From Heliopora coerulea (taxonomy: Eukaryota; Cnidaria; Anthozoa; Scleralcyonacea; Helioporidae): 64,000 nt of DNA. The stretch is from NCBI GenBank assembly GCA_030142905.1, contig JASJOG010000042.1, positions 1,180,501 to 1,244,500 on the forward strand. Reading direction: 5' to 3'. Both the position numbers and the translations under genes were made by a program. This document shows, one piece after another, positions 1-10,881 of this stretch (position 1 is the first letter of the stretch; the number at the start of each line of letters is the position of its first letter). The notes beneath the pieces are model-generated. The model did not search any database, was not told the DNA's origin, and worked only from the letters and a program-made list of their open reading frames with translations.

Positions 1-746
1 AGTTCATTGTTGTATCAAATTTCGCTGTTTTATTTTTACCGTCACGGAAATGCTGAGGTTGCTTTTTCTTTAATCCATTGACTGGCTAGGGCGTACTTTG
101 ATATTTTACTCAGGGCAAACGACAGACGATTTTACTCGTCGAAGAGATGAGCTCTGCCCCTTCATGAGTTGATTACACCTGTCAGTACATTAGTCTAAAA
201 TTTCTTCTACCCCCTTTCCCCTCTCTCCCGCTTTTAAATTCCTGACTACGCCGACTGCTACGGCCCCTTACCAAAGCAACCCAGTCCCACACCTTGAAAA
301 GGTGAATAGCATCATCAATCGACAAAACTAGGTTTACCGTCGCCGGAGGTGATTTAACCCTAATCCTATCCTTAATCCAAACTCTGACTCTAATCCTAAC
401 CCTAATCAAAAACCCTAACCTCTTTTCCGAGTTTCCCTTAGAAAGCTGATATTCATCTATGTAACCACATTTTCAAAGTTGATGCTGTTCATCTTCCGGG
501 GGGTGAGATTGTTTACCAAAGGCATCGTCGAGGCTGAATCGTGTCATCCCTTGCTTGAATGTCCGTTGTTTACAGGTTTCCATTGAAGAGATTGAAATGT
601 TGTAGTTATGTAGAGAAAATCAGGACTTGGATTTAATATCCAGCGTGTAGACGTGCACGTTCGTGGTGATTTTACTGCATGGACTAATTTTGGGTGGTTG
701 GAAGGTATTTTCTTTCCGTAATATGTTGTATTACTGCTCTCTGCAG
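1..746. other. Left edge; upstream intron/flank of PBDC1
   Basis: I see no exon I can support here. The upstream PBDC1 exons expected before 747 (the family has a conserved N-terminal part of about 100 residues) do not appear, so they probably lie left of the window. The short open frames here have no family features. Confidence 0.4.
354..421. repeat. Degenerate telomere-like CCCTAA tract
   Basis: About 70 bp of imperfect CCCTAA/CCTAAT units (for example TAACCCTAATC and AACCCTAACC). Animal telomeres use TTAGGG, so this reads as a small, decayed interstitial telomere-like repeat. It is too short and impure to mark a chromosome end. Confidence 0.5.
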
Positions 747-3700
747 GTATGGCGACCGTTTTGTGAAAGTTTTAAAGGCGTTGTGGATGACTATAATTTT
801 GGTACATTACTCAGGTGGGAGTTCCTCATGAAAAATTCCACACAATACATCAGCTAATACGATCCATGACGTTACCCAGATCTTTTCCTTAATTCCAAAC
901 TTTGTTTTCACTTCGATGTTGCTACTGAAATGAGAAGAAGAACTGTTACGTCCATCATTTTCGTTGTTTCTTCGTAATTTTCCACTTTCACTGTACTATT
1001 CATCTATTGTTTATTAGAATTGATTCAAGCAAGGACCTTTCCGATGACAACACAATTTTAGGTAAGTTTTGTTTGTGCCGTAATCATGTGGACGCCCAAG
1101 GATTGTGAACTCGGAGGTCGATTTGTGAGGACTTCTTTAATTCACATGCTCATCTGTTAGATGGTTCGACGTGTTAGAGATCATTTGAACTGGAGCGTGG
1201 AATTTTGTGACAAGTTTATGCGCAATGATTCCAATTATACAAGGGCTGATGCGGCCTGACAGTATAATTGGGGTTATTTGAGTGAACTCTGTCGAAATAT
1301 ATGAGAATACAAGTGGTGTGACTTTACCAATTTGTGCTTCGGATCACGGTTCAACACTAGAGGGGTACTCCCACAAAAAGTAAACTAGAGAATCCCCACC
1401 CCGAAATTCACCTGCCCATGGTCCTTCGGTGGCTTGTTTAACGCTGAGCGAAGGTATATGGACGGGTTTTACATTAGGGAATCATACATTTCTTCCTTCG
1501 TTCACTCATATGACCCCAATTATACTGCCAGGCTACATCAACCCTTGTATAACTGGGACTATATTTCGTTAACTCCGGTCGAAATATATGAGAATACAAG
1601 TCAGACCAGTCAGCCATTGTTTGGACCTCTTCCAAAGGAACAGATGCATTAGCTGCAGTGGATGTTGCAGCTTCTCCAAGCCATGAGCGGATCCAGCACG
1701 CTAAGGTGGCCGTGGTTGCCGGTCGATAAGGTTTGATATGATAAACAAATTCTTAGGTTTTCCTTCACCTGTCTTCCTGAGGTGTGAAGTAGAAGATAAA
1801 TAATCTTTGAAACATTCCACAGGGCAAAGCTTGGTGTTTTCCGGAAAGCAAGTAATAAAGGCAGTAACCATTTTATCTGGACGAGTTGTTTTAGTTGCTT
1901 TTGTCAGCGTAAATGTGAGGCCTTCTGGTATTAGTCTATGGTGGTTCAGGTCCAAGTGCGCTAGAGAGGAGACTCGCTTTGGACAAGTAATGGCAAACAG
2001 AGTGGCTAATTTCAAGGAAAGCTGTTTTAGTGAAAGCCTGCAATCGTCGCCCATTTGATGAATATATTCTGTTACAGTATGAACATCCCATTTAAAGGAG
2101 TATCTAGGTTTGGGGGGACGCTTGTTGAGGATCCCCTTCATAAGATTTATAGCATAGGGATGTTGTCCTGCGGCATATCCATTGATCTTTGGATGGGTGG
2201 ATGACAGAGCAGGTCGTAGGACATTAATGCAGCGGTATTGAAGGCCACTGGCGTAAGAATCAGTTAAAAAGGGAAGAATATTCGATAAGGATGTTGAATT
2301 AGGATCAGTTTGCCTTGAAGAACACCAGCTGCTTCAGGGCATCCAGCTCGATTCATAAGTTCTGCGTGTGAAGCAACGAGTTGCTGAGATGAGTAGGTTG
2401 GCAACGTGTGAAGGAAGGCCTTCTGCTTGGAATCGTCACTGGAGATATAAAACACGCCCAGATGGAGGCGGGGGTGCATCGGATGAATTTGTTGAGGGTA
2501 TGTTAGGTCTATCAGAAGTTGGTTCTTGTTCGGAAGGAGAACTGGTAGTTTCACCAGTAACCTTAGGAGAGGCCACCACGGTTGGGCTTGCCATATCGGA
2601 GCTACTAGAACGATCCCTGTTTTGTTCGACATTACTTTGTTCAGGACCTTGGAAACAAGGTTGAACGGTGGGAATGCATATCCTGCAAGATCCTTCTAAT
2701 TCATGGTGAATGCATCTGAGTGGAGAACGTCGGGATCCCGCCTCCAGCTGATGTAAGCCGGTAGTTGCAGTGTTAGCTGGGGAGGGTAGAGGTCTGTTTG
2801 ACAGTTGTTCAGAAAAGGCTGAATAATTGTCAGGTTTATCATCCAGTCGCATTTGTCCAGGGAACTGCTTGGATTCGTGGTCTGGTAAGAGGTTTGTCTT
2901 CCCCGGTACGTGGTGTGCTATAATGAAGAGGTCGTTCCGAATACACCAGTTCCAAAGTTCCAGGGTCAGATCTTGGAGTTCCGGGAAATGTGTGCCTCCC
3001 ATGTGGTTGATGTGAGCAACCGCTTTAGAGTTGTCCATGTTAGGCACACAGTCTTCGAATGTTGGTTTTTTTAGTAGAGATCTTATTCCTAGAAACGCAC
3101 CTTTCAGTTCGAAAACATTGATATGCAAGTCTCTCTTTGGCACACCATTTCCCGTTGGTCTGGTGATTGTTGCAGATCGCACCCCAGCCCTGTTTCGAAG
3201 CACCCGAGAAACTGGTGAGTTCTGGAGTTGGGGTTATAGTAGGGTTGCCATTGTTTCATTCTTTGTTCTGGAACCACCACTGTAGTTCCCGTTTTGATTG
3301 AGCCGACAGAATGACTTCGGTTTCATAATCGTGCCGTGTCCTGGTCAGGTCTCGAATTAACTGAGTTAGTAAAAAGCGAAAATGAAGTGAAGCTTTCCAG
3401 ACTTCCGGACGGTACGACTCGAGCAAACCTAGAAGTTGGACTAGGGTTCGCAGGCAAACTTTCGTACCGGATCTGATCTGCTGGCAAAACCGTCGTACTT
3501 TATTCACCTTTTCCGGTGGCAGTGTGGGACACATCGTGCTGGAGTCGATTTCGAAACCAAGGAAGAATATTATCTGAGTCGGGTGAGAACTGACTTTTCT
3601 TTGTTTACAACAAAACCAGGCACTCTAGGAGGGTAATAGCTATATCGGTGAAATGACGAGTTTCCTGTTTGGATGATCCGATCAAAAGCATATGTCGTCC

Positions 3701-4936
3701 AGATAAAGAACTAACCGAACACTACGCTTCCTTGAATAACCTGCCACTCTTTTCATCAACCGGGTAAAACTCCAAGGCGATGTATTTAGTTCGAAAGGAA
3801 AGGCTCTGAACTGTTAAGCCTTGTTTTTCCAGATAAAGCGAAGAAATCTTTGAGACTGCGGAGAATTGCGACGGATTGATAAGCATCTTTGAGATCCAAT
3901 TTTGTCATGAAATAGCCCAGTCTTAAATAAGATTTCTTTATTAATTTCGACATGCGCGTACATATAATAAAAATAAAAGCTTGATGCGGGCCACACTGAA
4001 AGGCTTCGCGGGCCGTGCTGTGGCCCGCGGGCTGCCTGTTGCACACCCCTGGTGTAAACAAAAACAAGGGCGCTAAAAAGCACCAAAATATGATCGCTAA
4101 AAGAAACGCTAAGGATATTTAATACTTCTAACCTAAACCTACCTGTTCGTGAGCGAAGCACAAGGTAAAAAAGCCACCGAAGGACCATGGGCAGGTGCCT
4201 TTCGGGGTGGGGATTCTCTAGTTTACTTTTTGTGGGGGTACCCCTCTAGTGTTGAACCGTAATCCGAAGCACAAATTGGTAAAGTCACACCACTTGTATT
4301 CTCATATATTTCGAGGGAGTTCACGAAATATAATCCATAGTTTCACAGTTTTGACTATTCGTCAAAAAACTTTAAGACAGCTTTTCCACACTCGTGCATT
4401 TTCATTCCCAAGTAGTTAGATGACTGCACTATCCTTTTAAAGTACATGTGTTACAAAATATGTTATGAAAGGTACTTGAGTGCACCTCTCAGTTTCCGTC
4501 TTTGTAGCCTTCTACTTCTGGTTCTCTGTCTCCCTGAAAGACTGCCTTCATTCTCGCCTGGTTTTTCTTCATGCCTTCTTGTGTGCTGCCTTAACTAAGC
4601 TCTCCTCCGCTTTGTCCGGCCTTTATCCTGTTCTTGTATGTGCCTGATTTGCTTCTGGTGACTCCCATTTTTGACTTTTCAGTCGATCATAATCACTGGC
4701 TGATCTGGTGTTTTATTTTAACCATAGTTATAAACAGTGCCCCTTTGTATACTCGATGTAGTTGATGACGGAAATCTGGGAAAACAGTATATCAATATTA
4801 GCATATAATGATACTTTATACCACTGTTCTTCGTTTTGTTAACCTTGCAGTTCCAAGAATTCAGTTCTGGGCCATCGAGATTGCTCGCAACCGTGAAGGA
4901 CTAAACAAGTGCCACTTGAGCAAGAAGAAAACCTAG
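747..4936 (+). CDS. PBDC1: PBDC1 homologue, last three coding exons (5' part outside window)
   Basis: Three exons chain in frame: 747-814 (acceptor CTGCAG, donor AG|GTGGGA), 1018-1061 (donor G|GTAAGT) and 4851-4936 (acceptor CCTTGCAG, stop TAG at 4934). Splice phases are 2, then 1, and fit at both joins. The product contains WRPFCESFKG, DDYNFGTLLR, DDNTILVPRIQFWAIEIARN and REGLN, which match the conserved core of PBDC1 (human CXorf26, yeast YPL225W/Chp1). The family is known as a ribosome-associated chaperone for newly made eEF1A. The C-terminal tail after REGLN is about ten residues, much shorter and less acidic than the human one. The start and first exons are missing from the window. The last intron (1062-4850) holds an antisense DIRS retrotransposon. 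Family identity is secure; functional conservation is inferred. Confidence 0.85.
1283..1433 (+). repeat. Left inverted terminal repeat of the DIRS element
   Basis: About 145 bp that are nearly the reverse complement of 4176-4319, from the CGAAATATATGAGAATACAA segment to the CATGGTCCTTCGGTGGCT segment. A few substitutions separate the two arms. Confidence 0.85.
1513..1602. repeat. Internal complementary region of the DIRS element
   Basis: Positions 1513-1556 are the reverse complement of the left terminal extension (1231-1275), and about 1551-1602 are the reverse complement of the right terminal end (about 4291-4341). The region therefore carries both outer ends joined together, as expected for the internal complementary region proposed to template circle closure in DIRS replication. 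It sits at the 3' end of the recombinase gene, the usual position. Confidence 0.8.
1560..2141 (-). pseudogene. DIRS tyrosine recombinase, broken
   Basis: The open part (2141-1701, 146 codons) contains LATLFAITCPKRVSSL, whose Arg fits the first catalytic Arg of the YR fold, and LCPVECFKDYL. After a frame break near 1700 a second frame carries TSTAANASVPLEEVQTMADW, which matches the box II/C-terminal region of DIRS recombinases and runs into the internal complementary region. The residue where the family has the box II His appears to be Cys (CWIR), suggesting inactivation. Confidence is good for the family and lower for the exact limits. Confidence 0.7.
2436..4067 (-). pseudogene. DIRS reverse transcriptase-RNase H, broken
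   Basis: Read on the minus strand. Reverse transcriptase motif A (KLDLKDAY) lies near 3890 and the YLDD catalytic motif near 3695. The frame is disrupted directly after YLDD, where a stop follows and the expected downstream residues continue in another frame. A thumb/connection segment (LLGLLES, ELQWWFQN) occupies 3534-3256. RNase H follows at 3203-2930 with INVFELKGAFLGI, DNSKAVAHINHMGGT and HHVPGKTN. The last is the typical DIRS/Ty3 RNase H arrangement. The tail to 2436 is Ser/Pro-rich. Insertion of other repeat DNA near 3945-4052 also interrupts the N-terminal part. Function is almost certainly lost. Confidence 0.8.
3945..4052 (-). mobile_element. hAT-like terminal fragment inside the DIRS copy
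   Basis: On the minus strand a sequence starting CAGGGGTGTGCAACAGGC and rich in GCGGGCC interrupts the reverse transcriptase frame. CAGGGGTGTGCAA-type ends are common in hAT transposons and their MITEs. The second terminus is not seen, so this may be a fragment. Limits are approximate. Confidence 0.4.
4176..4319 (-). repeat. Right inverted terminal repeat of the DIRS element
   Basis: Reverse-complement partner of 1283-1433. The element continues about 22 bp further right (to about 4341), and that extension is also mirrored in the internal complementary region. Confidence 0.85.
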
Positions 4937-7226
4937 TGTCATCTTGGGTCACTTATGCGTTCTGGGAAAAACACATGGAGTGCCGTAGCCTAGCATTTGA
5001 CAGTAGCCTAACACCTTCTGTCAGAAAAAAAGTTTTCAAACTTTGCAAGAATAAAAGCTGCTGCAGGAAGTCCGTAGATCCATTCTTTACATGATGCAGA
5101 TCCTTTTCATGATCAGGAAGATAACGCATTCGCTGTTTAAATACGCCACACTGTAAACTTGGTGATGTTTCGAATGTGTAAATTTGTGATCATTAATTGA
5201 CTTTATCCATAAAGCATTTACGAAGAAATTCTTTAAATGACTTTTCAATATCCAGAAACGATTAGTCGCTAATCAAATGAATTAATGTTTTAGGAGAAAG
5301 GGGCCGTATATTTTTCTAAATTTATGTACGTTATGGGCAAAATCCAGTATTCATATCTCTGAACTAATTGTCGAAAATCGAAAATAAAAAGTAAATTTTC
5401 CGACTAACATGAAAGTAATTGAAAAATGCAACAAAAGTGTACGAAAGTCATAATTATGGTGGACTTATTTTCCAAACCAATAATTATGTATATATATTAG
5501 AATATCAGGACCAGTCTCTATATTTCACTAATTTCTACTACGTAGGTAAAATATGAACATTACGTCAACATAATCTCACTAATGACAACTAAGAAGAGAA
5601 AGTTAAAAGGTAGTGTTCTGCCAAGAGACGAGTAAACCAGGTGGCGACGTTTTTAGCGGAAGCCTTTCATCAAAAATACCGAAAATCTGTGTTGTAAAAA
5701 ATCTCGTTCACTCAATTCGACAGAATACGACCTTTTGACTACCTGTGCCTCGTTTAAAACTACACTCGATATTTTATTATAACAAGAACATAGGAACTGT
5801 AGCGAGTTTGGCGGCTATTCATCATCTTAAAAATTTAGAAATTAAAATTTTGGGCAATTGCCAACATATGGACGTTTGCACAAACGGTAACAGTTCGTAA
5901 CCAATGTTTTGAATGCCATTGAATGCATACTATCGGCGCACATTCTCGTCTAAAACGGGGTTCTTTCGTTCAAGTCATACATCAGTTATTCAGTTATGGC
6001 TCGTTGATACTCTAAATCGATTGTACCACTGGAAAAACCTCGCAAGGTCAAACTCTTTCTAGTATCCATAGAGACGATTCGGAATGAAAATAGCCATTTC
6101 GTGCAGCTTTTAGCCCACATTGGTCGACCCATTTATAAAATGCTTCCTACGCCTCTGCATAACAACTAATGTTGGCTAGCCTTGAACTGATATGGGCCTG
6201 AAATGGAGTCTTCACACCTTACTTCTGAAGCAATTTTATCGCCATACCTCTCTAATTCTTGCCAAAGATCTCTGCTGTGAGGGCAGTGACTGGTTGGGCT
6301 TTCTCAATTCCAGCAGCTACAAATGTTCGTATCAATCGATTGTTTGACTAATCTTTCACAGTTTCCGTGGACAGAGAACTGAATGAGACGAAATACTAGC
6401 CTTAATTGCCTCACCATTATTCGGAAACAATTGCCAGTCTTCCTAGCAACTGTTAATTTCACTTTCGAAAAACCATAGATCAGAGGCGTTTTCTCGGAAA
6501 CTGGTTTCAAGATGAAGGATTGGAACAGAAAGCTCCCTAACAAACAACTGATGCAGTGTTGAATTTCATATCTACATTGCTACAAATATATTCCATCTAA
6601 GAAAGCACTTCGATTTTATAATATTGGTTGCTCCTGACCAAGCACTACTTTCTTTGGCAAAACCTTTGTGATATAGATCGCATACTATCGCGTTCCTAAA
6701 CAATTCCATCTTTTCAGGGGCGGAGATATAGGGGGCCCCCTCATTTCTGTTGATAAACCCAAAATTTGTACTTTCATATTTAATGAATCTTGACATCTGG
6801 AGGAAATGAGGCGTAACATCAAAATGAAAAAAAGTCCCTGACTAAAGTGTAATAACTGATCAATACAACTAAAACTGTGGAGAGGCAACCATGGATATGT
6901 CCCGAAATGTTCGTGCTAGTATTTACCAGCCATCAGAAAACACGCGTTTTACGTGGTTTTCTTCGTAAACAAAAGCTCAATGGCAAAAAGACAGCATACT
7001 TCAATATATGGTCTCTATTCTACAACGATTTTCATAAGCAGTGACACTTGGCTTCAGTAAAGCCGTTCAAGCGCGATATTTGAAATTAGGTTTAACAAGC
7101 TATCGTGTTTGCTTTACAATACTGCGGCATTATCGCTGGGTATGAGTACAGGACATTTCTGTGTCTTCGCTTCACCTGTTTATTAAGAACTGGAAAAGGT
7201 AAGACTTGATTGCAAGAAACTTAATA
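4937..7226. other. 3' flank of PBDC1; no gene seen
   Basis: AT-rich sequence with only short, featureless open frames. I find no domain, no chained exons and no clear transposon ends. Confidence 0.5.
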
Positions 7227-7679
7227 ATTCTTTGTTTCATAATGTTGGCTACACTTATTGTGTATTGTTCTCACACCTTTCCATTACTGAAGCGGATGAT
7301 CACGTGAATCGACTTCCTGTTTTTGGATAACTTTATTTCCCTTTCAGCTAGACCGGCTGAGTAGACTATAAAAAGGAACTTCAACGTTGTAGGGAAACCA
7401 CTGTGGATTATAGTTCACGAAAACACAGGAGATCGTTAGAGTATTGAACAGACTGGAAGTCAGGTAAGTGGAACTTTCCTTTTCGATTAAAAGTACTTCA
7501 TATATATACAATTTCGAAAACTCTCAAACGATAAGGGTTACATATGACAAACATGAATTCAAAAACTTGAGATTTTTAGGAAACAGAACATTTTCTGGTA
7601 AGCAGCACGAAAAATCTCGATTTGTGGATTTTCCTGTGATTTTCTTTTGACAGGCTTTTAAGATGTCATTTTTGAATAC
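7227..7679 (+). repeat. Tandem duplication, copy 1 (453 bp)
   Basis: This unit is repeated immediately as 7680-8132 with only scattered substitutions. Each copy holds a TATA box, about 90 bp of possible leader and a consensus splice donor. No Alu-like or transposon ends are visible, so a local duplication is likely. Confidence 0.85.
7367..7373 (+). promoter_or_regulatory. Putative TATA box, copy 1
   Basis: TATAAAA within CTATAAAAAGG. A splice donor (CAG|GTAAGT at 7464) lies about 95 bp downstream, as expected for a short non-coding first exon. No partner acceptor or coding exon could be identified, so the promoter call is tentative. Confidence 0.4.
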
Positions 7680-8132
7680 ATTCTTTGTTTCATGATGTTG
7701 GTTACACTTATTGTGTATTGTTCTCACACCTTTCCATTGCTGAAGCGGATGATCACGCGAATCGACGTCTTGTTTTTGGATAACTTTATTTCCCTTTCAG
7801 CTAGACCGGCAGAGTAGACTATAAAAAGGAACTTCAACGTTGTAGGGAAACCACTGTGGATTATAACTCACGAAAACACAGGAGATCGTTAGAGTATTGA
7901 ACAGACTGGAAGTCAGGTAAGTGGAACTTTCCTTTTCGATTAAAAGTGCTTCATATATATACAATTTTGAAAACTCTCAAACGATATGGGTTACATATGA
8001 CAAACATGAATTCAAAAACTTGACATTTTTAGGAAACAGAACCTTTTCCGGTAAGCAGCATGAAAAATCTCGATTTGTGGATTTTCCTATGATTTTCTTT
8101 TAACAGGCTTTTAAGATGTCATTTTTGAATAC
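7680..8132 (+). repeat. Tandem duplication, copy 2 (453 bp)
   Basis: Second copy of 7227-7679. Differences are few, for example CACGTG at 7301 in copy 1 is CACGCG at 7754 here. The 60-codon open frames in both copies are parallel and otherwise featureless. Confidence 0.85.
7820..7826 (+). promoter_or_regulatory. Putative TATA box, copy 2
   Basis: Same TATA context as 7367, with the matching donor at 7917. Both copies are intact, giving two candidate start sites 453 bp apart. Confidence 0.4.
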
Positions 8133-8947
8133 ATCAAGATATTAAAAAACATAAAACCATTTGTGATGCAATTTTTGCCAAACCACAGATTCATTCGATT
8201 AATCACACACAACGCCATGGGTTGATTTGTATGAGAGGAGTAAGAGGGACCTTATATGACTTCAGCTGACTCATTTATATGAGAAAGTTTCAGCCTCAGA
8301 CTGAGTCAGAGTAACTTGAAGAGGATATATCATGATTAAGCTATTCTGCGGTTAAACTACATTCGTTCCCATGGCTTCGGATTTCCGCACCGCTGCTTTA
8401 CAGACTTACAGTACCAGCTGAACTTCCGAGTCAAATAGCAAGAGTATGCTCGTTTAATCCATTATCCGTACGCGAGACTTTCTCGAAACAAGTTAACGCT
8501 TATCCGCAAAGATGTGCAGCGTTTTGATTGTACTTCAGAATTACCTTCAGGGCATCATGAAGAGAAAAGTTCCTGATTATCGACTCTGCGTTTTGTATAA
8601 CGCGCCCTCAGTGAGACCTGAATTTATGCTTACACCGTTTGAACAAGCGTCCACTCATATTCACATATGGCGCGTATCATCTCAGTTGCTATTTATTTGT
8701 GAATTATATGCAAAAACATTGTGTATCAGGGAGCTTAGGTTAAGCCCATAAGGTTGGATGGTGCCAAGTTTGAAAATGAGGCGCCTTTCTTGTTGCTTAC
8801 AGCTATCGTTACCACCTGAGACAGGTACGAAGGCTTAGACTTTCATGTATGAAACCGAATATTTGGGGCAGCAGGTCACCCTCTGGGGATAGCAAAATGA
8901 CCGCCTTATGCAGGTTGACCGCATAATATTACTCCATAATACATATA
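8133..8947. other. Intergenic; no gene seen
   Basis: One 79-codon open frame at 8512 has no recognisable feature. It could hold the exon that the duplicated donors splice to, but nothing supports this. Confidence 0.3.
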
Positions 8948-9919
8948 CAGTAGAACCTCGCTAACTCGAACCAAATTCAATTTCCCCTGGATTTGATCCC
9001 ATTTTCCCTATCATTTACTATCATATAACTCGAACTCAGTTAACTCGAATTCCCCGCTAACTCGAACCTAATTTTATACTCCCTTGGCTAAATTTACCCC
9101 GTTAATTTGAACTGCATTTTGAAAACGTCGGTCGGTAAACCTGACAGTGTCAGGGCGTAGCTGTTTGATTAGTCGGAGTTTATTCAAGCCCAGGAAAGAC
9201 CTTCTTTCAGAGTATTATCTAGGGTGAATATTGCGCAACGATTCTTAAAATGTCTCACAAATTAGTCGTGTTTGATGTTAGAGAAACGTGAGAGCTTGGA
9301 TGTATTATGGTAGATGAACGATCTTCAAGCTCGATACTCAGAAAATGATTTCTGAGCCCCAGACGGGGATTGAACCCGCAACCCTCTGATGACCGGTTAG
9401 ACGCTCTAACCATTTAGCTACCGGTCATCAGAAGGTTGCGGGTTCGATCCCCGTCTGGGGCTCAGAAATCATTTTCTGAGTATCGAGCTTGAAGATCGTT
9501 CATCTACCAAAATTAGTCGTGAGTAGCCCGTCATAACTGTTCTAGTTTACCCAGTTTATTTCGTAGGGCTTTCACAAATTTGTATAGTCGTATCTAAAAG
9601 AGCCAAACATTCACTGAATTTGTACATGTATTCTGCAATAGTCATTTCATTATAGACAGTTATTCAACTCTGTAGTGGCAGACATTGCAGTATGATAATA
9701 TAGGTATTCAGGACAACACAATCAACTCTATTCATGAAGAAAAAATAAAATATCCTACCGAAATGACTCGTAATAGTGGATGAGTCATAAAACCACGATA
9801 CCTTATAAATTATTAACAGGATATTTCAAATTCAACGCCCAACCACGGTAACAATAACCCCCACTAACTCGAATTAACTCTCATTGCCCTTGGTAGTACG
9901 AGTCACCGGGGTTCTACTG
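8948..9919. mobile_element. Non-autonomous pogo/Tigger-like DNA transposon (MITE)
   Basis: Inverted ends CAGTAGAACCTCGCTAACTC and CAGTAGAACCCCGGTGACTC (the latter read from the right end) are flanked by TA on both sides. CAGTNGAACC termini with TA duplication are typical of the pogo/Tigger branch of Tc1/mariner. Sub-terminal 'AACTCGAA' motifs recur at both ends. No transposase ORF is present. A 200-bp tRNA-like palindrome is nested at 9309-9508. Confidence 0.8.
9309..9508. repeat. 200-bp palindrome with tRNA-like arms
   Basis: The two arms (about 90 bp each) are near-perfect reverse complements from GGTAGATGAACGATCTTC inward. The minus strand shows a tRNA-like body over about 9353-9421: an A-box-like TAGCTAAATGG, a B-box GGGTTCAATCC and acceptor-like GGGGCTC. 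The plus arm repeats the B-box as GGGTTCGATCC. This looks like two tRNA-derived modules head to head, not a functional tRNA gene, because the anticodon stem has a mismatch and the acceptor does not pair. Confidence 0.7.
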
Positions 9920-10325
9920 TAGTAACTTAATAAACTAAAAGGGTGGTTAAGGAGCGCGTCTTCCAGGTTTCAGCTTACTAATCGGCGACGACATGAATAG
10001 AAAATGACTCTCCATCTTCATTCTCATTACGGTTACCTTGGCTCATCTGATTGGTGATATTAATTTCCCAACTTTTCAGAACATACGTGCAGACGGTGCA
10101 TTATTTCTACCTAACACTTCACTCTAACGAAGAGCTTTCTCTCGAGACGTCGTTATCTCGTTCTCTCGTTTCTTTTTTGGTAGAATGCTACCTTTAAACT
10201 TTTTCTACCTTGTTCCAAACTGGCTACGCAGCCCTGCATTTTTACCATTACTTACGCACAAGGTTTGTGCAGAACATCCAGACCGTTCATTAACTTTATC
10301 CTATCAAGCACTCTTAAAAAAAAGA

Positions 10326-10479
10326 CGTGTTAAACAGCACAGAGAGATGTGCTAAATAACACAAAAGGCACTTCGTGGTGACAGACTGCTTATGACGAAA
10401 TTTTATAAGCACATCTTTGACGTGTTAAAAAACACACCAACGTGTGTTAGACAACACATCATCTGTGTTACTAAGCACA
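10326..10479. promoter_or_regulatory. Cluster of five TGTGTTA-type short palindromes
   Basis: Five 14-16-bp imperfect palindromes of the form TGTGYTA-n(2-3)-ARCACA: GTGTTAAACAGCAC, GTGCTAAATAACAC, GTGTTAAAAAACAC, TGTGTTAGACAACACA and TGTGTTACTAAGCACA. Further half-sites continue to about 10620. The cluster lies about 400 bp upstream of the GM2A-like start. It could be a transcription-factor site array or part of a repeat family; the sequence alone cannot separate these. Confidence 0.35.
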
Positions 10480-10881
10480 ACGATTTGCCTTAAGTAACAC
10501 ACCATGAGGTTACACACCTTTTGCTGCTTTAGAATCAACATATGTTTTTAATATGTAGCAGGTTAAAGCGACACACGTTTAAGAGAAAACACACATTTCG
10601 ATGTAGCACACCATTTAAAGACAGATTTTCAAATGACTCTACCGCATAGGCAGCACACATGTCAGTCGAACCAATACCTTAGCTCGCCATCAAAGCCTCG
10701 GTGACACAACCGTCAGAATCTATTTAATCGTTCAGTCTTTTATCAACAAGGTTATCTGACTATAAGTCTTGTATATGTTTACCCGTTCGCGTTTTCGTTC
10801 ATTCTTTTGTTTGTACTTTCTCACCTTCACCGTTCGCATTGTTTCCGACAAGGCAGAACTAAAAAGGGAAGAGACAAGACA

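Larger units (their letters stand above)
1231..4341 (-). mobile_element. Decayed DIRS-type tyrosine-recombinase retrotransposon
   Basis: An approximately 3.1-kb element whose coding strand is minus. It has inverted terminal repeats (1283-1433 and 4176-4319), an internal complementary region near its 3' end (1513-1602), reverse transcriptase and RNase H motifs, and a tyrosine recombinase. This is the hallmark DIRS plan: inverted rather than direct terminal repeats, and a recombinase in place of a DDE integrase. No gag-like ORF is seen between the right terminus and the reverse transcriptase, and the frames are broken, so the copy looks non-autonomous. It lies antisense in the last PBDC1 intron. 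Confidence 0.85.

Noticed and set aside
9353..9421. Functional tRNA gene
   Set aside because: A- and B-boxes are visible but the anticodon stem has a mismatch and the 5' acceptor strand does not pair with GGGGCTC; it is part of a palindrome in a MITE.
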